Shown piece by piece: positions 19,907 to 28,149 of a stretch of 64,000 nucleotides of DNA. Position numbers and translations under genes: made by a program. The DNA is from Chimaeribacter arupi (GTDB lineage Bacteria > Pseudomonadota > Gammaproteobacteria > Enterobacterales > Enterobacteriaceae): positions 186,001-250,000 of the forward strand of contig NZ_PJZI01000001.1 of assembly GCF_002858805.1 (NCBI RefSeq). The letters run 5' to 3'. The stretch's first letter is position 1. Each line of letters starts with the position of its first letter. The notes below the pieces were generated by a model. It saw only the letters and a program-made list of their open reading frames with translations, was not told where the DNA came from and did not search any database.

Positions 19907-20116
19907 ATTTCCTTCCCGCGCCCGCCATTATAAAAAAATAACGTTGTTTCCCATCAAAAAATAAATGACGCAATCCTGTTACGGGTTTTACGTGATTTAT
20001 TTAATTGCCTTCAAACTATTTTCTCAGCAACGAATTGCTTTTATTCATGCGACAAAAAAATATCAATGATTAAAAGGAGATAGCATAAGGAAATAAGGCG
20101 TACACTGCGCGGCGGG

Positions 20117-20256
20117 TGCTTAAGGCTGTCTGGCTTAAGCATCGGTCAGGCAGAGAAAAGCCCCACGAGGTTTATACCAACGTGGGGCTAACACTCACAC
20201 CTCAACAATGTGGATGTTAGCCTCTTAACCGCCGCAAGGCAATGGAGGGAACTGAT
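20117..20256 (+). ncRNA. hok mRNA leader (locus 1) with expected Sok antisense region
   Basis: The stretch before the hok gene carries two clean hairpins: TGCTTAAG/CTTAAGCA at 20117-20141 and GCCCCACG/CGTGGGGC at 20160-20188. A short reading frame MWMLAS (20208-20228) stops just after the conserved block GTTAGCCTCTTA. The block and the following CCGCCGCAAGGCAA are shared with the second hok locus near 50.1 kb. In hok/sok loci this region folds the mRNA and is the target of the antisense RNA Sok. The ends of any Sok RNA could not be set from sequence. The AT-rich 200 bases before it (19907-20116) hold no gene. Confidence 0.6.
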
Positions 20257-20406
20257 ATGCTGCATAAGTTTAATACAGGGGTTTTCATGGTGTGCTTCAC
20301 CATCCTGGTTTTTACCTGGCTGGTGCGTGATTCGCTTTGTGAATTACAGGTCACCATGGGAAACACCACGCTTGCAGCGGTATTAGCCTACGAAGTTAAA
20401 CGTTAA
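20257..20406 (+). CDS. hok: Hok/Gef family type I toxin (locus 1)
   Basis: Forty-nine codons encode a Hok-type peptide: a short N terminus, a hydrophobic membrane span (FMVCFTILVFTWLV) and an arginine. The conserved SLCEL follows, and the C terminus is AAVLAYEVKR, equivalent to the family AFxAYE ending. Hok peptides insert in the inner membrane and collapse the potential when their mRNA escapes the antisense RNA Sok. The ATG is preceded by GGAGGG at seven bases. The upstream coupling frame (mok) is broken: where locus 2 has TAC, this locus has TAA at 20226-20228. It lies alone between the reductase terminator and the proK-type tRNA. Confidence 0.88.
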   Translation: MLHKFNTGVFMVCFTILVFTWLVRDSLCELQVTMGNTTLAAVLAYEVKR

Positions 20407-20523
20407 GAGCAACGGCGGGGCGGCAGATTGCCCCGCTGATTGAGCATTGTCAGGCCGGGCCTTCGGCACCCGTTTTTACCCGCAGTGGCCACACGGCGGG
20501 TATCGCGGTAAATTGCAGGCAAT

Positions 20524-20557
20524 AAAAAACCCGCTAACCAGAGGTTGCGGGTTTTTT
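20524..20557 (-). terminator. Bidirectional terminator between tRNA-Pro and hok
   Basis: Arms AAAAAACCCGC and GCGGGTTTTTT surround a 12-base loop. It lies 33 bases after the tRNA 3' end on the minus strand and can also stop hok transcription from the other side. Confidence 0.9.
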
Positions 20558-20589
20558 ATTTCACGGGTCGGGAACCGTGATGCAGAATT

Positions 20590-20666
<77 letters not shown>

Positions 20667-20761
20667 AGAGTGCGGGCGCATCTTACTGCCGCTGCGCCTT
20701 TATCGTCAATCCCTTTTTTCTGTCCTTTTCATCAACTGTTTATTAATTCATCAGCCCGGCA

Positions 20762-22438
20762 TTACGCCTTACCGGGCAAGTGACACCAGTTGTTTTTCGG
20801 GTTGATGCCGCCGTCCGGTGAGGTGAAGCCCAGGCAACCCAGAATCGAGTCATACAGCTCCGTATGGCGATGGGTTTCGCCTATCCGCTGCTGTGCCTGC
20901 AACTGCTCGAAGGCGCTGCGGTGCTCCGGCTGGGAGAGGAATTTGTCCGACGCCCAGACCATCAGCGGCACGCGGAACTGCTCCGGCGGGGCCATTTCAC
21001 GCGGTGTGCCGTGGAAGTGATAGTTATCATCAATCGACTCACCGTGGTCAGCGGCATAGAACACCAGCGCTTTTTTGTCGCGCACCTGATCGATGACGTT
21101 ATCAATAAAGCTGTCGGTATAGAGCACGCTGTTATCAAACGCGTTAATCAGCTGCTGCTTGCTGCAGGACTGGTCCACGCCCATGCACTCCGGGGTGTAA
21201 CGCGCATACTCACGCGGGTAACGCTGGGAGTAGAGGTAGTGCGAGCCTTTGGTGTGCAGCACTATCAGGTGCTTGCCGGTCGGGTAGCGCTTCAGCGATT
21301 CATGCATCTCGTTCACCAGCAGCATGTCGTCGACCGGTTTACCATCATTGCGTTTTTCAGACGCGATCAGCTCACGGAATGAGAAGTTATTCGGGTTGGT
21401 GTTGTTGTAGAACCACACCTCGCTCTGCATGGCGAACAGCTCCGAGGTGAAGCCGAGCGATCGCAGCACGGCAAACACATTCTGTTCTTTCAGCGTGCGT
21501 TGCGGGTTATCTTCCACCCCGCCCTCACGCACAAACATGCAGCGCAGAGAGAGCTTGGTGGCGGTATCGCACGAGGTGCCTTTAAAGGCCACCAGGTTCT
21601 TCTCTTTGGAGAGGCGCGGCGTGGTGTCGCGGTTATAGCCGAGCATCCCCATGTGGTCCCAGCGGGTGGTTTCACCAATGATAAACACCACATAGGTATC
21701 GTCGATACCGGCCGGGGGAATGTAGGTGAACTTTTTGGCCGGGTCAGCCAGGTCTTCCGCATCCTGGCTTTCGTCATACTGGGTGTAGGCAAACAGGCCA
21801 AGCGCGGCCAGCCAGTTAGACGGCAGGTAGGAGTGCGCCACCACGCCGCCATAGCTCGGCATGTCGATATTGGTGACTTTCTCGTTAGCGGACTGTTCGA
21901 GGTCCAGCAGGCGCAACGGCAGCCACACCAGCAACCCGACACCCAGCAGCACGGCCAGCGGTTTGATGCGGTGCCCCGGTGTTTTGATCTGCTCAATCAG
22001 GGTAAAGCTGAGGTTATTTTTCCAGATCAGCAGCAGCGGCAAGGCGCTGACTGTCGCCATCCACAGCACAAAGTGGAAGCCAATCACCTCTTTTGACAGA
22101 TCCACATCCGTGGTCATTACCGACACAATAATGCCGTAGCCAATCACCACGTTGAAAAAGGTCATGTAGTAGCTGGCCGCCACTGACACCAGCACCAGCA
22201 ACGAGGCAATCAGGCGGTAAAACAGCTTGCCGCCGAGCGACACCATACGCATCACAAAGAAAGTAAACAGTACGATGGCGATGACTTCCGTCACGGCGGA
22301 GATCAATTGTAAGGTATGCACACCCTGGGTGAATGTGTCAAAACGACGGTAAAAAACGGAAAAATTAAGAAAAATGCCGATATAAATCGCTAACAAGAGA
22401 GAAAGATTTTGTTGCGATAGAGTTTTAACTCTATTCAT
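20762..22438 (-). CDS. eptB: Kdo2-lipid A phosphoethanolamine 7''-transferase EptB
   Basis: EptB adds phosphoethanolamine to the outer Kdo of lipopolysaccharide in the inner membrane, lowering its negative charge. The 558-residue protein is close to E. coli EptB (563) throughout. It has about five N-terminal transmembrane helices followed by a periplasmic alkaline-phosphatase-fold domain. Metal and catalytic motifs are visible: IGETTRWDH, the threonine nucleophile region [21 protein letters not shown] and AADHGES. In E. coli eptB is repressed by the sRNA MgrR and activated by sigma-E; no matching sites were sought in detail here. It is a single-gene unit with the tRNA downstream. Confidence 0.97.
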   Translation of the reverse strand: MNRVKTLSQQNLSLLLAIYIGIFLNFSVFYRRFDTFTQGVHTLQLISAVTEVIAIVLFTFFVMRMVSLGGKLFYRLIASLLVLVSVAASYYMTFFNVVIGYGIIVSVMTTDVDLSKEVIGFHFVLWMATVSALPLLLIWKNNLSFTLIEQIKTPGHRIKPLAVLLGVGLLVWLPLRLLDLEQSANEKVTNIDMPSYGGVVAHSYLPSNWLAALGLFAYTQYDESQDAEDLADPAKKFTYIPPAGIDDTYVVFIIGETTRWDHMGMLGYNRDTTPRLSKEKNLVAFKGTSCDTATKLSLRCMFVREGGVEDNPQRTLKEQNVFAVLRSLGFTSELFAMQSEVWFYNNTNPNNFSFRELIASEKRNDGKPVDDMLLVNEMHESLKRYPTGKHLIVLHTKGSHYLYSQRYPREYARYTPECMGVDQSCSKQQLINAFDNSVLYTDSFIDNVIDQVRDKKALVFYAADHGESIDDNYHFHGTPREMAPPEQFRVPLMVWASDKFLSQPEHRSAFEQLQAQQRIGETHRHTELYDSILGCLGFTSPDGGINPKNNWCHLPGKA

Positions 22439-22610
22439 GTACTGTCTGAACCCCGGTCCGATAACGCAATCTGAATCAATCAGACATTATTGATCAAATC
22501 GGGTTCATTTAGCTGCTGAATAAATGCTTAATGTCTCACCAAAACAAGAAAATTCTGAGCGAAAAGCCGCGAAAATGCCGGAAAAGGAGTTGAAAACAGT
22601 TGGTTGATAA

Positions 22611-22636
22611 AAAAAGAGGGGTAACCCCTCTTTTTT
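22611..22636 (-). terminator. Bidirectional terminator after ohr
   Basis: GAGGGG and CCCCTC arms with a TAA loop are flanked by A-run and T-run. It ends the ohr transcript (minus strand). Confidence 0.9.
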
Positions 22637-22673
22637 ATGCAGAAATTCGCTGTTTTTATTTTCGAAATCAGCC

Positions 22674-23099
22674 TTATTTGATGTTCAGCGTCACATCAAT
22701 ATTGCCGCGGGTGGCATTGGAATAAGGGCACACCACGTGCGCTTTCTTCACCAGATCTTCTGCTACGCTGCGCTCAACGCCCGGCAGGCTGATGTCCAGT
22801 TGTACTTCAATCGCAAAGCCGGTCGGCACCGGGCCGATACCCACCGTGCCTTCAATCTGCGCCTCGGCCGGGATTTTCACTTTTTCTTGTGACGCCACAT
22901 ATTTCAGCGCACCCAGGAAGCAGGCCGAGTAACCGGCGGCAAACAGCTGCTCCGGGTTGGTGGCTTCACCGCCTGCACCGCCCATCTCTTTCGGCACGCC
23001 CAGTTTCACATCCAGCACGCCATCTGACGAGGTGGCACGGCCGTCACGGCCGCCGGTAGCTTTAGCATGGGCCTGGTAGACAACTTTTTCGATAGACAT
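22674..23099 (-). CDS. ohr: Organic hydroperoxide resistance protein Ohr (OsmC family)
   Basis: Ohr is a thiol peroxidase that reduces organic and fatty-acid hydroperoxides. The 141-residue protein carries the two redox cysteines C60 (YSACFLGAL) and C124 ([13 protein letters not shown]). It also has the conserved R21 and E50 that activate the peroxidatic cysteine. The ATG at 23099 is chosen because AAGGA lies seven bases before it; the alternative ATG two codons upstream is too close to that site. It lies downstream of its likely regulator gene ohrR, with its own promoter region. A perfect AATCG-TGTG-CGATT palindrome there has a near copy in front of ohrR. Confidence 0.95.
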   Translation of the reverse strand: MSIEKVVYQAHAKATGGRDGRATSSDGVLDVKLGVPKEMGGAGGEATNPEQLFAAGYSACFLGALKYVASQEKVKIPAEAQIEGTVGIGPVPTGFAIEVQLDISLPGVERSVAEDLVKKAHVVCPYSNATRGNIDVTLNIK

Positions 23100-23168
23100 A
23101 CACATTTCCTTCTTCAGGTAGGAACAGAACCGGCCGGGGCCGGGCGATGGTGCAAATATTCACGATTA

Positions 23169-23182
23169 AATCGTGTGCGATT
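23169..23182 (-). promoter_or_regulatory. Candidate OhrR operator in the ohr promoter
   Basis: AATCGTGTGCGATT is a perfect inverted repeat (5-bp arms, TGTG centre) 70 bases before the ohr start. The ohrR promoter holds an 11/14 match at 23759-23772. MarR/OhrR proteins bind such palindromes; binding here is inferred. Confidence 0.6.
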
Positions 23183-23281
23183 CAAATAGCACTGACAAGC
23201 TAAGTATAGAACAGCGCGCCGCGATGTCGCGGTTTTTACATCCCGCCCGGCGCTAAAGCGCGTTGCCGGACGGGCAGCGGT

Positions 23282-23746
23282 TCAGCCTTTTTTCAACAGG
23301 TTGCTGCGCAACAACTCCAGTTGCTGCTTAATGCCGTTCAACTGCTCAGTGCTGCACGCGGCAGCGCAGGCCACCGCTTCCGGCACCGACTGTGCCTGCG
23401 CGCGCAAGCCACGCCCGGCGTCGGTCAGGGTAATCATCACCTGGCGCTCATCCGCGGCGGCACGGCGGCGCGAGAGCAGCCCGGCACTCTCCAGCCGTTT
23501 CAACAGCGGCGTGAGGGTGGCGGAGTCCAGGAACAGCCGTTCGCCAATCTCAGAGACCGTGACGCCATCGCGCTCCCACAGCACCAGCATCACCAGATAT
23601 TGCGGGTAAGTGAGGCCAAGTTGCGCCAGCAACGTGCGATACACTTTGTGCAACGCCAGGTTGGCGGAATAGAGCGCGAAACACATCTGCTGGTCGAGGT
23701 GCATCAGCGGCAGATCGGGCAATGCATCATCTGTTTTCTTGTTCAT
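23282..23746 (-). CDS. ohrR: Organic peroxide-sensing MarR-family repressor OhrR
   Basis: OhrR represses ohr and releases DNA when its reactive cysteine is oxidised by organic peroxides. The 154-residue protein has the sensing cysteine C22 in '[17 protein letters not shown]' and a second pair C127/C131. C22 and C127 correspond to the two cysteines of the Xanthomonas two-Cys OhrR, so disulfide-based sensing is expected. A winged-helix domain (about residues 48-115) includes [19 protein letters not shown] and the wing [10 protein letters not shown]. The start at MNKKTDD is preferred over an upstream ATG at 23785, because the latter would put coding sequence over the operator-like repeat. No strong ribosome-binding site is visible. 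Confidence 0.93.
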   Translation of the reverse strand: MNKKTDDALPDLPLMHLDQQMCFALYSANLALHKVYRTLLAQLGLTYPQYLVMLVLWERDGVTVSEIGERLFLDSATLTPLLKRLESAGLLSRRRAAADERQVMITLTDAGRGLRAQAQSVPEAVACAAACSTEQLNGIKQQLELLRSNLLKKG

Positions 23747-23758
23747 AGTGCCAATATA

Positions 23759-23772
23759 GATAGTGTGCGATA
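23759..23772 (-). promoter_or_regulatory. Candidate OhrR operator in the ohrR promoter
   Basis: GATAGTGTGCGATA matches the ohr-side palindrome at 11 of 14 positions with an identical TGTG centre and CGAT arm. It sits 13 bases before the ohrR start, a position suited to autorepression. Confidence 0.55.
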
Positions 23773-24002
23773 TAATAGCAAGCATTCATGACGCAGATTT
23801 GTACGCGCCACTCAGCCTGCTCTGAAAAAGCGGGCTGCCGGCAGCGTAATCCGGTAAACCACGCTATCTTGAAAGAAGTCACAAAGCGTATGAGCCGCCT
23901 TCTTCTGCGTGAACCTGTCTTCTTTTACGTAAATGATAGAGAGGCGTGCATGTTTCTTGCCTGCTGATGCAGGCCGCGCCACAGGGATAAAGGGAGAAAT
24001 TC

Positions 24003-24605
24003 ATGACGACTTTAGTTGAACGCGCCCGTTTATTTGCCGGCAAAGCCCACGCCGGGATTAACCAACGACGCAAGTATACGGACGATCCTTACATTGTGCA
24101 TCCGCGCGCCGTCGCGGAGATCGTCAGCCGGGTACCGCACAGCGAAGCCATGCTGGCCGCCGCCTGGCTGCATGACACGGTGGAAGACACCCCGACCACC
24201 CTTCAGGACATTGAGCGTGAATTCGGGCCGGAGGTGGCCACACTGGTCGGGATGCTGACCAACGCCAGCCAGCCCGACGAAGGTGACCGCATCCAGCGGA
24301 AAAACCTCGACCGCCGCCATACTGCGCAGGCCAGCCCGCAGGCCAAAACCATCAAACTGGCCGATCTGATCGACAACCTCGATGAAATCCTGAAATGTGA
24401 TGCCGAGTTTGCCAAAACTTACCTGATCGAGAAACGGCTACAGCTTGAGGTGCTGAAAGAGGGCAACAAAACCTTGTGGAAGCGCGCCCGGAAGATCATC
24501 GATCAGGCGCTCGACAGCCTGCACCAGCCGCCGTACAACGTCCCAGCCCAATGGTTCCGGGACACCGAACGCGCCTACCTGAACGCCGATCGCCCTCACT
24601 CCTGA
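24003..24605 (+). CDS. HD-domain small alarmone hydrolase-like protein (MESH1/SpoT-N family)
   Basis: The 200-residue protein consists of one HD hydrolase domain like that of SpoT and of the stand-alone ppGpp hydrolases (SAH/MESH1). It has RRKYTDDPYIVHP (H33), the HDxxED metal/catalytic block LHDTVEDT (H57, D58, E61, D62) and KLADLIDN (D121, N125). There is no synthetase, TGS or ACT domain. On family grounds it is likely to remove the 3'-pyrophosphate from (p)ppGpp or a related nucleotide, but the substrate is inferred. The ATG follows GGGAGAAATTC at a normal distance. Its 3' end overlaps that of the convergent alpha/beta hydrolase gene by 10 bases. Confidence 0.82.
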   Translation: MTTLVERARLFAGKAHAGINQRRKYTDDPYIVHPRAVAEIVSRVPHSEAMLAAAWLHDTVEDTPTTLQDIEREFGPEVATLVGMLTNASQPDEGDRIQRKNLDRRHTAQASPQAKTIKLADLIDNLDEILKCDAEFAKTYLIEKRLQLEVLKEGNKTLWKRARKIIDQALDSLHQPPYNVPAQWFRDTERAYLNADRPHS

Positions 24606-26089
24606 GTGATGCCCTGATCAATCCGCGCCAGCAGATAGGGGTAAAACGGGTTTGACGCGATGCGCATCAGCGCATCCATACTCTCCACCAGCGCCCCGCG
24701 CTCGCCGCGCGATGCCAGCGTCCCGAAACTGATGCCGAACTGGCGCGGTGCCGTGGGCGTGCGGCCATAGAGCGAGTCATCCGGCGGGAACGGCAGCGCC
24801 ACATGGGACAGCGAATAGATCTCCGGCGGGTAAGGGATGCCCAGCACCTGCTGTTGCGGCACCCGCTGCCCGGCACTGAGCGTGGCGGCGACGGCGGACT
24901 CCCCGGCATTGGCCGTCTCCTGCGGGCCATTGCTGATGATGGTGGTGGTGTAACGGCGCGGCGGCGGGGGCAACAGCGTATCGATCGCGGTATCTGCATC
25001 CGGCCGCAGCAGCGGGCCGAAATCCGCCCGGCGGTTGATGTCAAACAGCACCAGTTCACTGCCGTTGGCCGGTAACCGGTTATAGAGGGCATCCACCACA
25101 GCGCGGGTGCTGACGGTGGAATCCAGCACCGACTGGAACGTCAGCACCGGCGGCAACTGTGCGAGTTGCCCGCTGCGTTGCGCCGCCGCAATCTGCTGTT
25201 GCAGCGCCTGGGTCAGTTGCCAGGACTGGCGCGCGCCGTTAACCGGGAACGAGTTATATTTGAACGGGTTAAACTCCGGCAGAATGCTGAGCCAGGCGGC
25301 CTTGGCAAACGGCGGGAACACGGCGGGCCAACCGGCGATCCCGGCAAAGCGGGCGAAGGCGGTCACTCCTATCATCGGTGAAATCAGGATCACCCTCTGC
25401 GGGCGCGGCAGTGCCCGATCCTGCAAGGCATCCAGCGTATATTTCATCGCCAGCGCTCCGCCGTTGGAAAAACCCACCAGTTGCAGCGGCGCATCCGGCC
25501 CCGCTTTTGCCCGTGCCTCACGCACCGCCAGCCGGGTGGCGGCCAGCCAGTCTTCCCAGCTGACGCGGGACAGCGCGCCCGGCACCGTGCCGTGCGCCGG
25601 CAACCGGATCCCCACCACCAGCCAGCCCTGCTCCCGGTAGTGCGCCGCCAGGTGGCGCAAACTGTAGGGGGAATCGGTCAGCCCGTGCAGCATCACCACC
25701 GCGCCGCGCGGCCGGCCCGGCGGCACCAGCTCATAAGAGCGGTTCCAGTCCTGGCGGAAATGCTCCGGGTAGATCGGGCTGCCCTCAAAATAGCGGTTGA
25801 GCGGCACGCGTTCACTGCTGTCGAGTTTCTGCGTCACATTTCGGTAGACGTCATCAAATGCCCGCTGCTCGGCTTTCAGGTAGCCGGCCCAATCGGTGTG
25901 ATCCAGCGCATCCGCCTCCAGCTCCGGCGGCGCTTCTGTGTGCCACGGCTCCAGTGCCGGGCCACGCTGGGTGTCATATACCCGCACCGTAAACAGCGTC
26001 ACCGCCGCGACCGCCACCAAAATTGTCAGGCGTTTTACCCTCTTCCTGAATGCCCGAAACCGCATGCCCTTCCACCGTTGCTGAGTCAA
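24596..26089 (-). CDS. Membrane-anchored alpha/beta hydrolase
   Basis: The 497-residue protein has a basic N terminus and one transmembrane helix (about residues 22-38, LTILVAVAAVTLFTVRV), so it is probably anchored in the inner membrane facing the periplasm. The alpha/beta hydrolase core shows the oxyanion segment VVMLHGLTDSPYS (about 131-143) and the nucleophile elbow GFSNGG. A C-terminal histidine region (SLSHVALPF) is the likely third triad member. It fits serine-lipase/esterase families, but the substrate is not known. It may start at MTQQRW or eight codons later at MRFRAF. It is convergent with, and slightly overlaps, the HD-domain gene. Confidence 0.75.
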   Translation of the reverse strand: MTQQRWKGMRFRAFRKRVKRLTILVAVAAVTLFTVRVYDTQRGPALEPWHTEAPPELEADALDHTDWAGYLKAEQRAFDDVYRNVTQKLDSSERVPLNRYFEGSPIYPEHFRQDWNRSYELVPPGRPRGAVVMLHGLTDSPYSLRHLAAHYREQGWLVVGIRLPAHGTVPGALSRVSWEDWLAATRLAVREARAKAGPDAPLQLVGFSNGGALAMKYTLDALQDRALPRPQRVILISPMIGVTAFARFAGIAGWPAVFPPFAKAAWLSILPEFNPFKYNSFPVNGARQSWQLTQALQQQIAAAQRSGQLAQLPPVLTFQSVLDSTVSTRAVVDALYNRLPANGSELVLFDINRRADFGPLLRPDADTAIDTLLPPPPRRYTTTIISNGPQETANAGESAVAATLSAGQRVPQQQVLGIPYPPEIYSLSHVALPFPPDDSLYGRTPTAPRQFGISFGTLASRGERGALVESMDALMRIASNPFYPYLLARIDQGITQE

Positions 26090-26162
26090 TGATGGTGATC
26101 ATCATAGCCCGCCCAGCGTGAATCCGGCACTTTGTTGGTGTGCGCCTTCAGCGCGCAAAAAA

Positions 26163-26179
26163 TGTTCAGCGCTGGTGCA
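26163..26179 (+). promoter_or_regulatory. Candidate NtrC binding site
   Basis: TGTTCA-GCGC-TGGTGCA matches one complete half (TGGTGCA) and part of the other half of the known NtrC consensus TGCACTA-N3-TGGTGCA. Its centre is about 96 bases before the predicted start of transcription, within the usual enhancer range. Confidence 0.5.
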
Positions 26180-26240
26180 CCGCGTCCCGCCCTTTTGCCT
26201 ACCCTCAAAAATATCCGCTTTATAACAAACAGTTACATTG

Positions 26241-26256
26241 TGGCACGCGCTTTGCT
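26241..26256 (+). promoter_or_regulatory. Sigma-54 (RpoN) promoter of the urea operon
   Basis: TGGCACG-N4-TTGCT matches the sigma-54 -24/-12 consensus at every conserved position (GG and GC correctly spaced). Transcription would start near 26267, about 30 bases before the allophanate hydrolase ATG. Confidence 0.85.
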
Positions 26257-26296
26257 CTGGTGAATTCAAACTTGTGTACAGGGTGGAATTCAGCAG

Positions 26297-28138
26297 ATGC
26301 AACCGACTCCTTATAACGGCTTTACCCTTGATGAATGGCAACAGCACTATCGCGAGCACTACCGCGCCGCGCCGGAAACGCTTTTCACCACATTACATGA
26401 GGTGCTCACCGGGCTGGACGCGCAGGACAACGCCTGGATTTACCGCGCCACGGTGGAACAGCTTAACGCGCAGACCGAAGCTTTATTGCAACGCCTGGAA
26501 GCACAGGGCGGCGATCTGGCGGCCTTCCCGCTGTTCGGCGTGCCGTTTGCCGTCAAAGACAACATCGACGTCGGCGGCTGGCCCACCAGCGCCGCCTGCC
26601 CGGCGTTCACCTATCAGGCAGAGCGTGACGCCGCGGTGGTGGCGAACCTGCGCGCCAAAGGGGCCATTGTGCTCGGCAAAACCAACCTCGACCAGTTCGC
26701 CACCGGCCTGGTCGGCACCCGCTCGCCGTTCGGCGCAGTCCGTAACAGCTTTAACCCGGCCTACGTCAGCGGCGGCTCCAGCGCCGGTTCGGCCTCCGTG
26801 GTGGCGCGCGGGCTGGTGGCTTTTGCCCTCGGCACGGACACCGCCGGTTCCGGCCGCGTCCCGGCCGGGTTTAACAATATTGTCGGGCTGAAACCCACCA
26901 AAGGCTGGCTCTCCAACCGGGGCGTGGTGCCCGCCTGCCGGCTGAATGACTGCGTCTCGGTGTTCGCCCTGACAGTCACGGATGCGCTGACGGTCGCGGA
27001 GGCCGCAGGCGGTTATGACGCGGCCGATGCCTATTCACGCCGCAACCCACACACTGCCCCGGCGATGATGCCCGCCGCCCCGCGCTTTGCGGTGCCGGAC
27101 AGCCTGGCGTTCTTCGGCGATACGCAGAACCAGCAGGCGTTCGCCGCCGCGCTGGCGCAGCTGAAAGCCTGCGGCGTGACGCTGGAAACCGTCGATTTCA
27201 GCCCGTTCCGTGCGTTGGCTGAGCAGCTTTATCAGGGGCCGTGGGTCGCCGAACGTACCGTGGCCGTGGGCGCGTTGCTGGATGAGCAGCCGGAGGCGAT
27301 GGATCCGGTGGTGCGCGGCATTATTGCCGGCGGCAAAAATTACAGCGCCTGTGATGCCTGGCGCGCTGAATACCTGCGGGCGGAGCTGGCCCGTGAGATC
27401 AATGATGCGCTGGCCCCCTTTGATGCGCTGGTGGTGCCGACCTCGCCCACCCTCCGCACACTCGACGAAATGGCACAGGAGCCGGTGCGCTTCAATTCCC
27501 AGTTCGGCACCTATACCAACTTCACCAACCTGGCTGACCTCAGCGCGCTGGCCCTGCCCGCCTCCCTGCGTGAAGACGGCCTGCCCGCCGGGATCACGCT
27601 GATCGCCCCTGCCTGGCATGACGCCGCGCTGGCGCACTTCGGCCGGCGCTGGCAACAAAGCCTGACCCTGCCGCTGGGGGCCACCGGCCGGCCGCTGCCG
27701 CCCGCTTATCTCACCCCGCCATTGCCGCCCACCGACGGCGTGGTGCAGGTGGCGGTGGTGGGCGCACACCTTACCGGGATGCCGCTCAACCACCAGCTGA
27801 CCACCCGCCGCGCGGTGTTACTGGCGCAGACCACCACCGCCGCCCATTACCGCCTGTTCGCCCTGCCCGGCACCCAGCCGCCCAAACCCGGCCTGGTCCG
27901 CGATGAGGGCGGCAGCGCCATCACGGTCGAGCTGTGGGCGATGCCGCTGGCGCGCTTCGGCGAGTTTGTGGCGGAAATTCCTGCGCCGCTCGGCATCGGC
28001 ACGCTGGAACTGGCGGACGGCCGCCGGGTAAAAGGGTTTATCTGCGAGCTTGCGGCGCTGAACGGCGCGCAGGAGATCACCTCCTTTGGCGGCTGGCGCA
28101 ATTACCTCAGCAGCCTCTCTCCCTCCACCGCGTCCTGA
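26297..28138 (+). CDS. atzF: Allophanate hydrolase
   Basis: Hydrolyses allophanate (the product of urea carboxylase) to ammonia and carbon dioxide. The N-terminal amidase-signature domain (about residues 1-440) carries the Ser-cisSer-Lys triad: K87 in FAVKDN, S161/S162 in GGSSAGS and S185 in DTAGSG. The C-terminal part (about 470-613) matches the extra domain found in AtzF and DUR1,2-type allophanate hydrolases, which is thought to act in decarboxylation. At 613 residues it has the full family length. It is the first gene after a sigma-54 promoter and is followed by urea carboxylase after 11 bases. Bacterial annotation also uses the symbol ah or DUR1. Confidence 0.93.
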   Translation: MQPTPYNGFTLDEWQQHYREHYRAAPETLFTTLHEVLTGLDAQDNAWIYRATVEQLNAQTEALLQRLEAQGGDLAAFPLFGVPFAVKDNIDVGGWPTSAACPAFTYQAERDAAVVANLRAKGAIVLGKTNLDQFATGLVGTRSPFGAVRNSFNPAYVSGGSSAGSASVVARGLVAFALGTDTAGSGRVPAGFNNIVGLKPTKGWLSNRGVVPACRLNDCVSVFALTVTDALTVAEAAGGYDAADAYSRRNPHTAPAMMPAAPRFAVPDSLAFFGDTQNQQAFAAALAQLKACGVTLETVDFSPFRALAEQLYQGPWVAERTVAVGALLDEQPEAMDPVVRGIIAGGKNYSACDAWRAEYLRAELAREINDALAPFDALVVPTSPTLRTLDEMAQEPVRFNSQFGTYTNFTNLADLSALALPASLREDGLPAGITLIAPAWHDAALAHFGRRWQQSLTLPLGATGRPLPPAYLTPPLPPTDGVVQVAVVGAHLTGMPLNHQLTTRRAVLLAQTTTAAHYRLFALPGTQPPKPGLVRDEGGSAITVELWAMPLARFGEFVAEIPAPLGIGTLELADGRRVKGFICELAALNGAQEITSFGGWRNYLSSLSPSTAS

Positions 28139-28149
28139 GGAACTGCGCC

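Noticed and set aside
27934-28149. N-terminal extension of urea carboxylase
   Set aside because: It overlaps the end of the allophanate hydrolase gene in another frame and is not family sequence; the start at 28150 fits the family.
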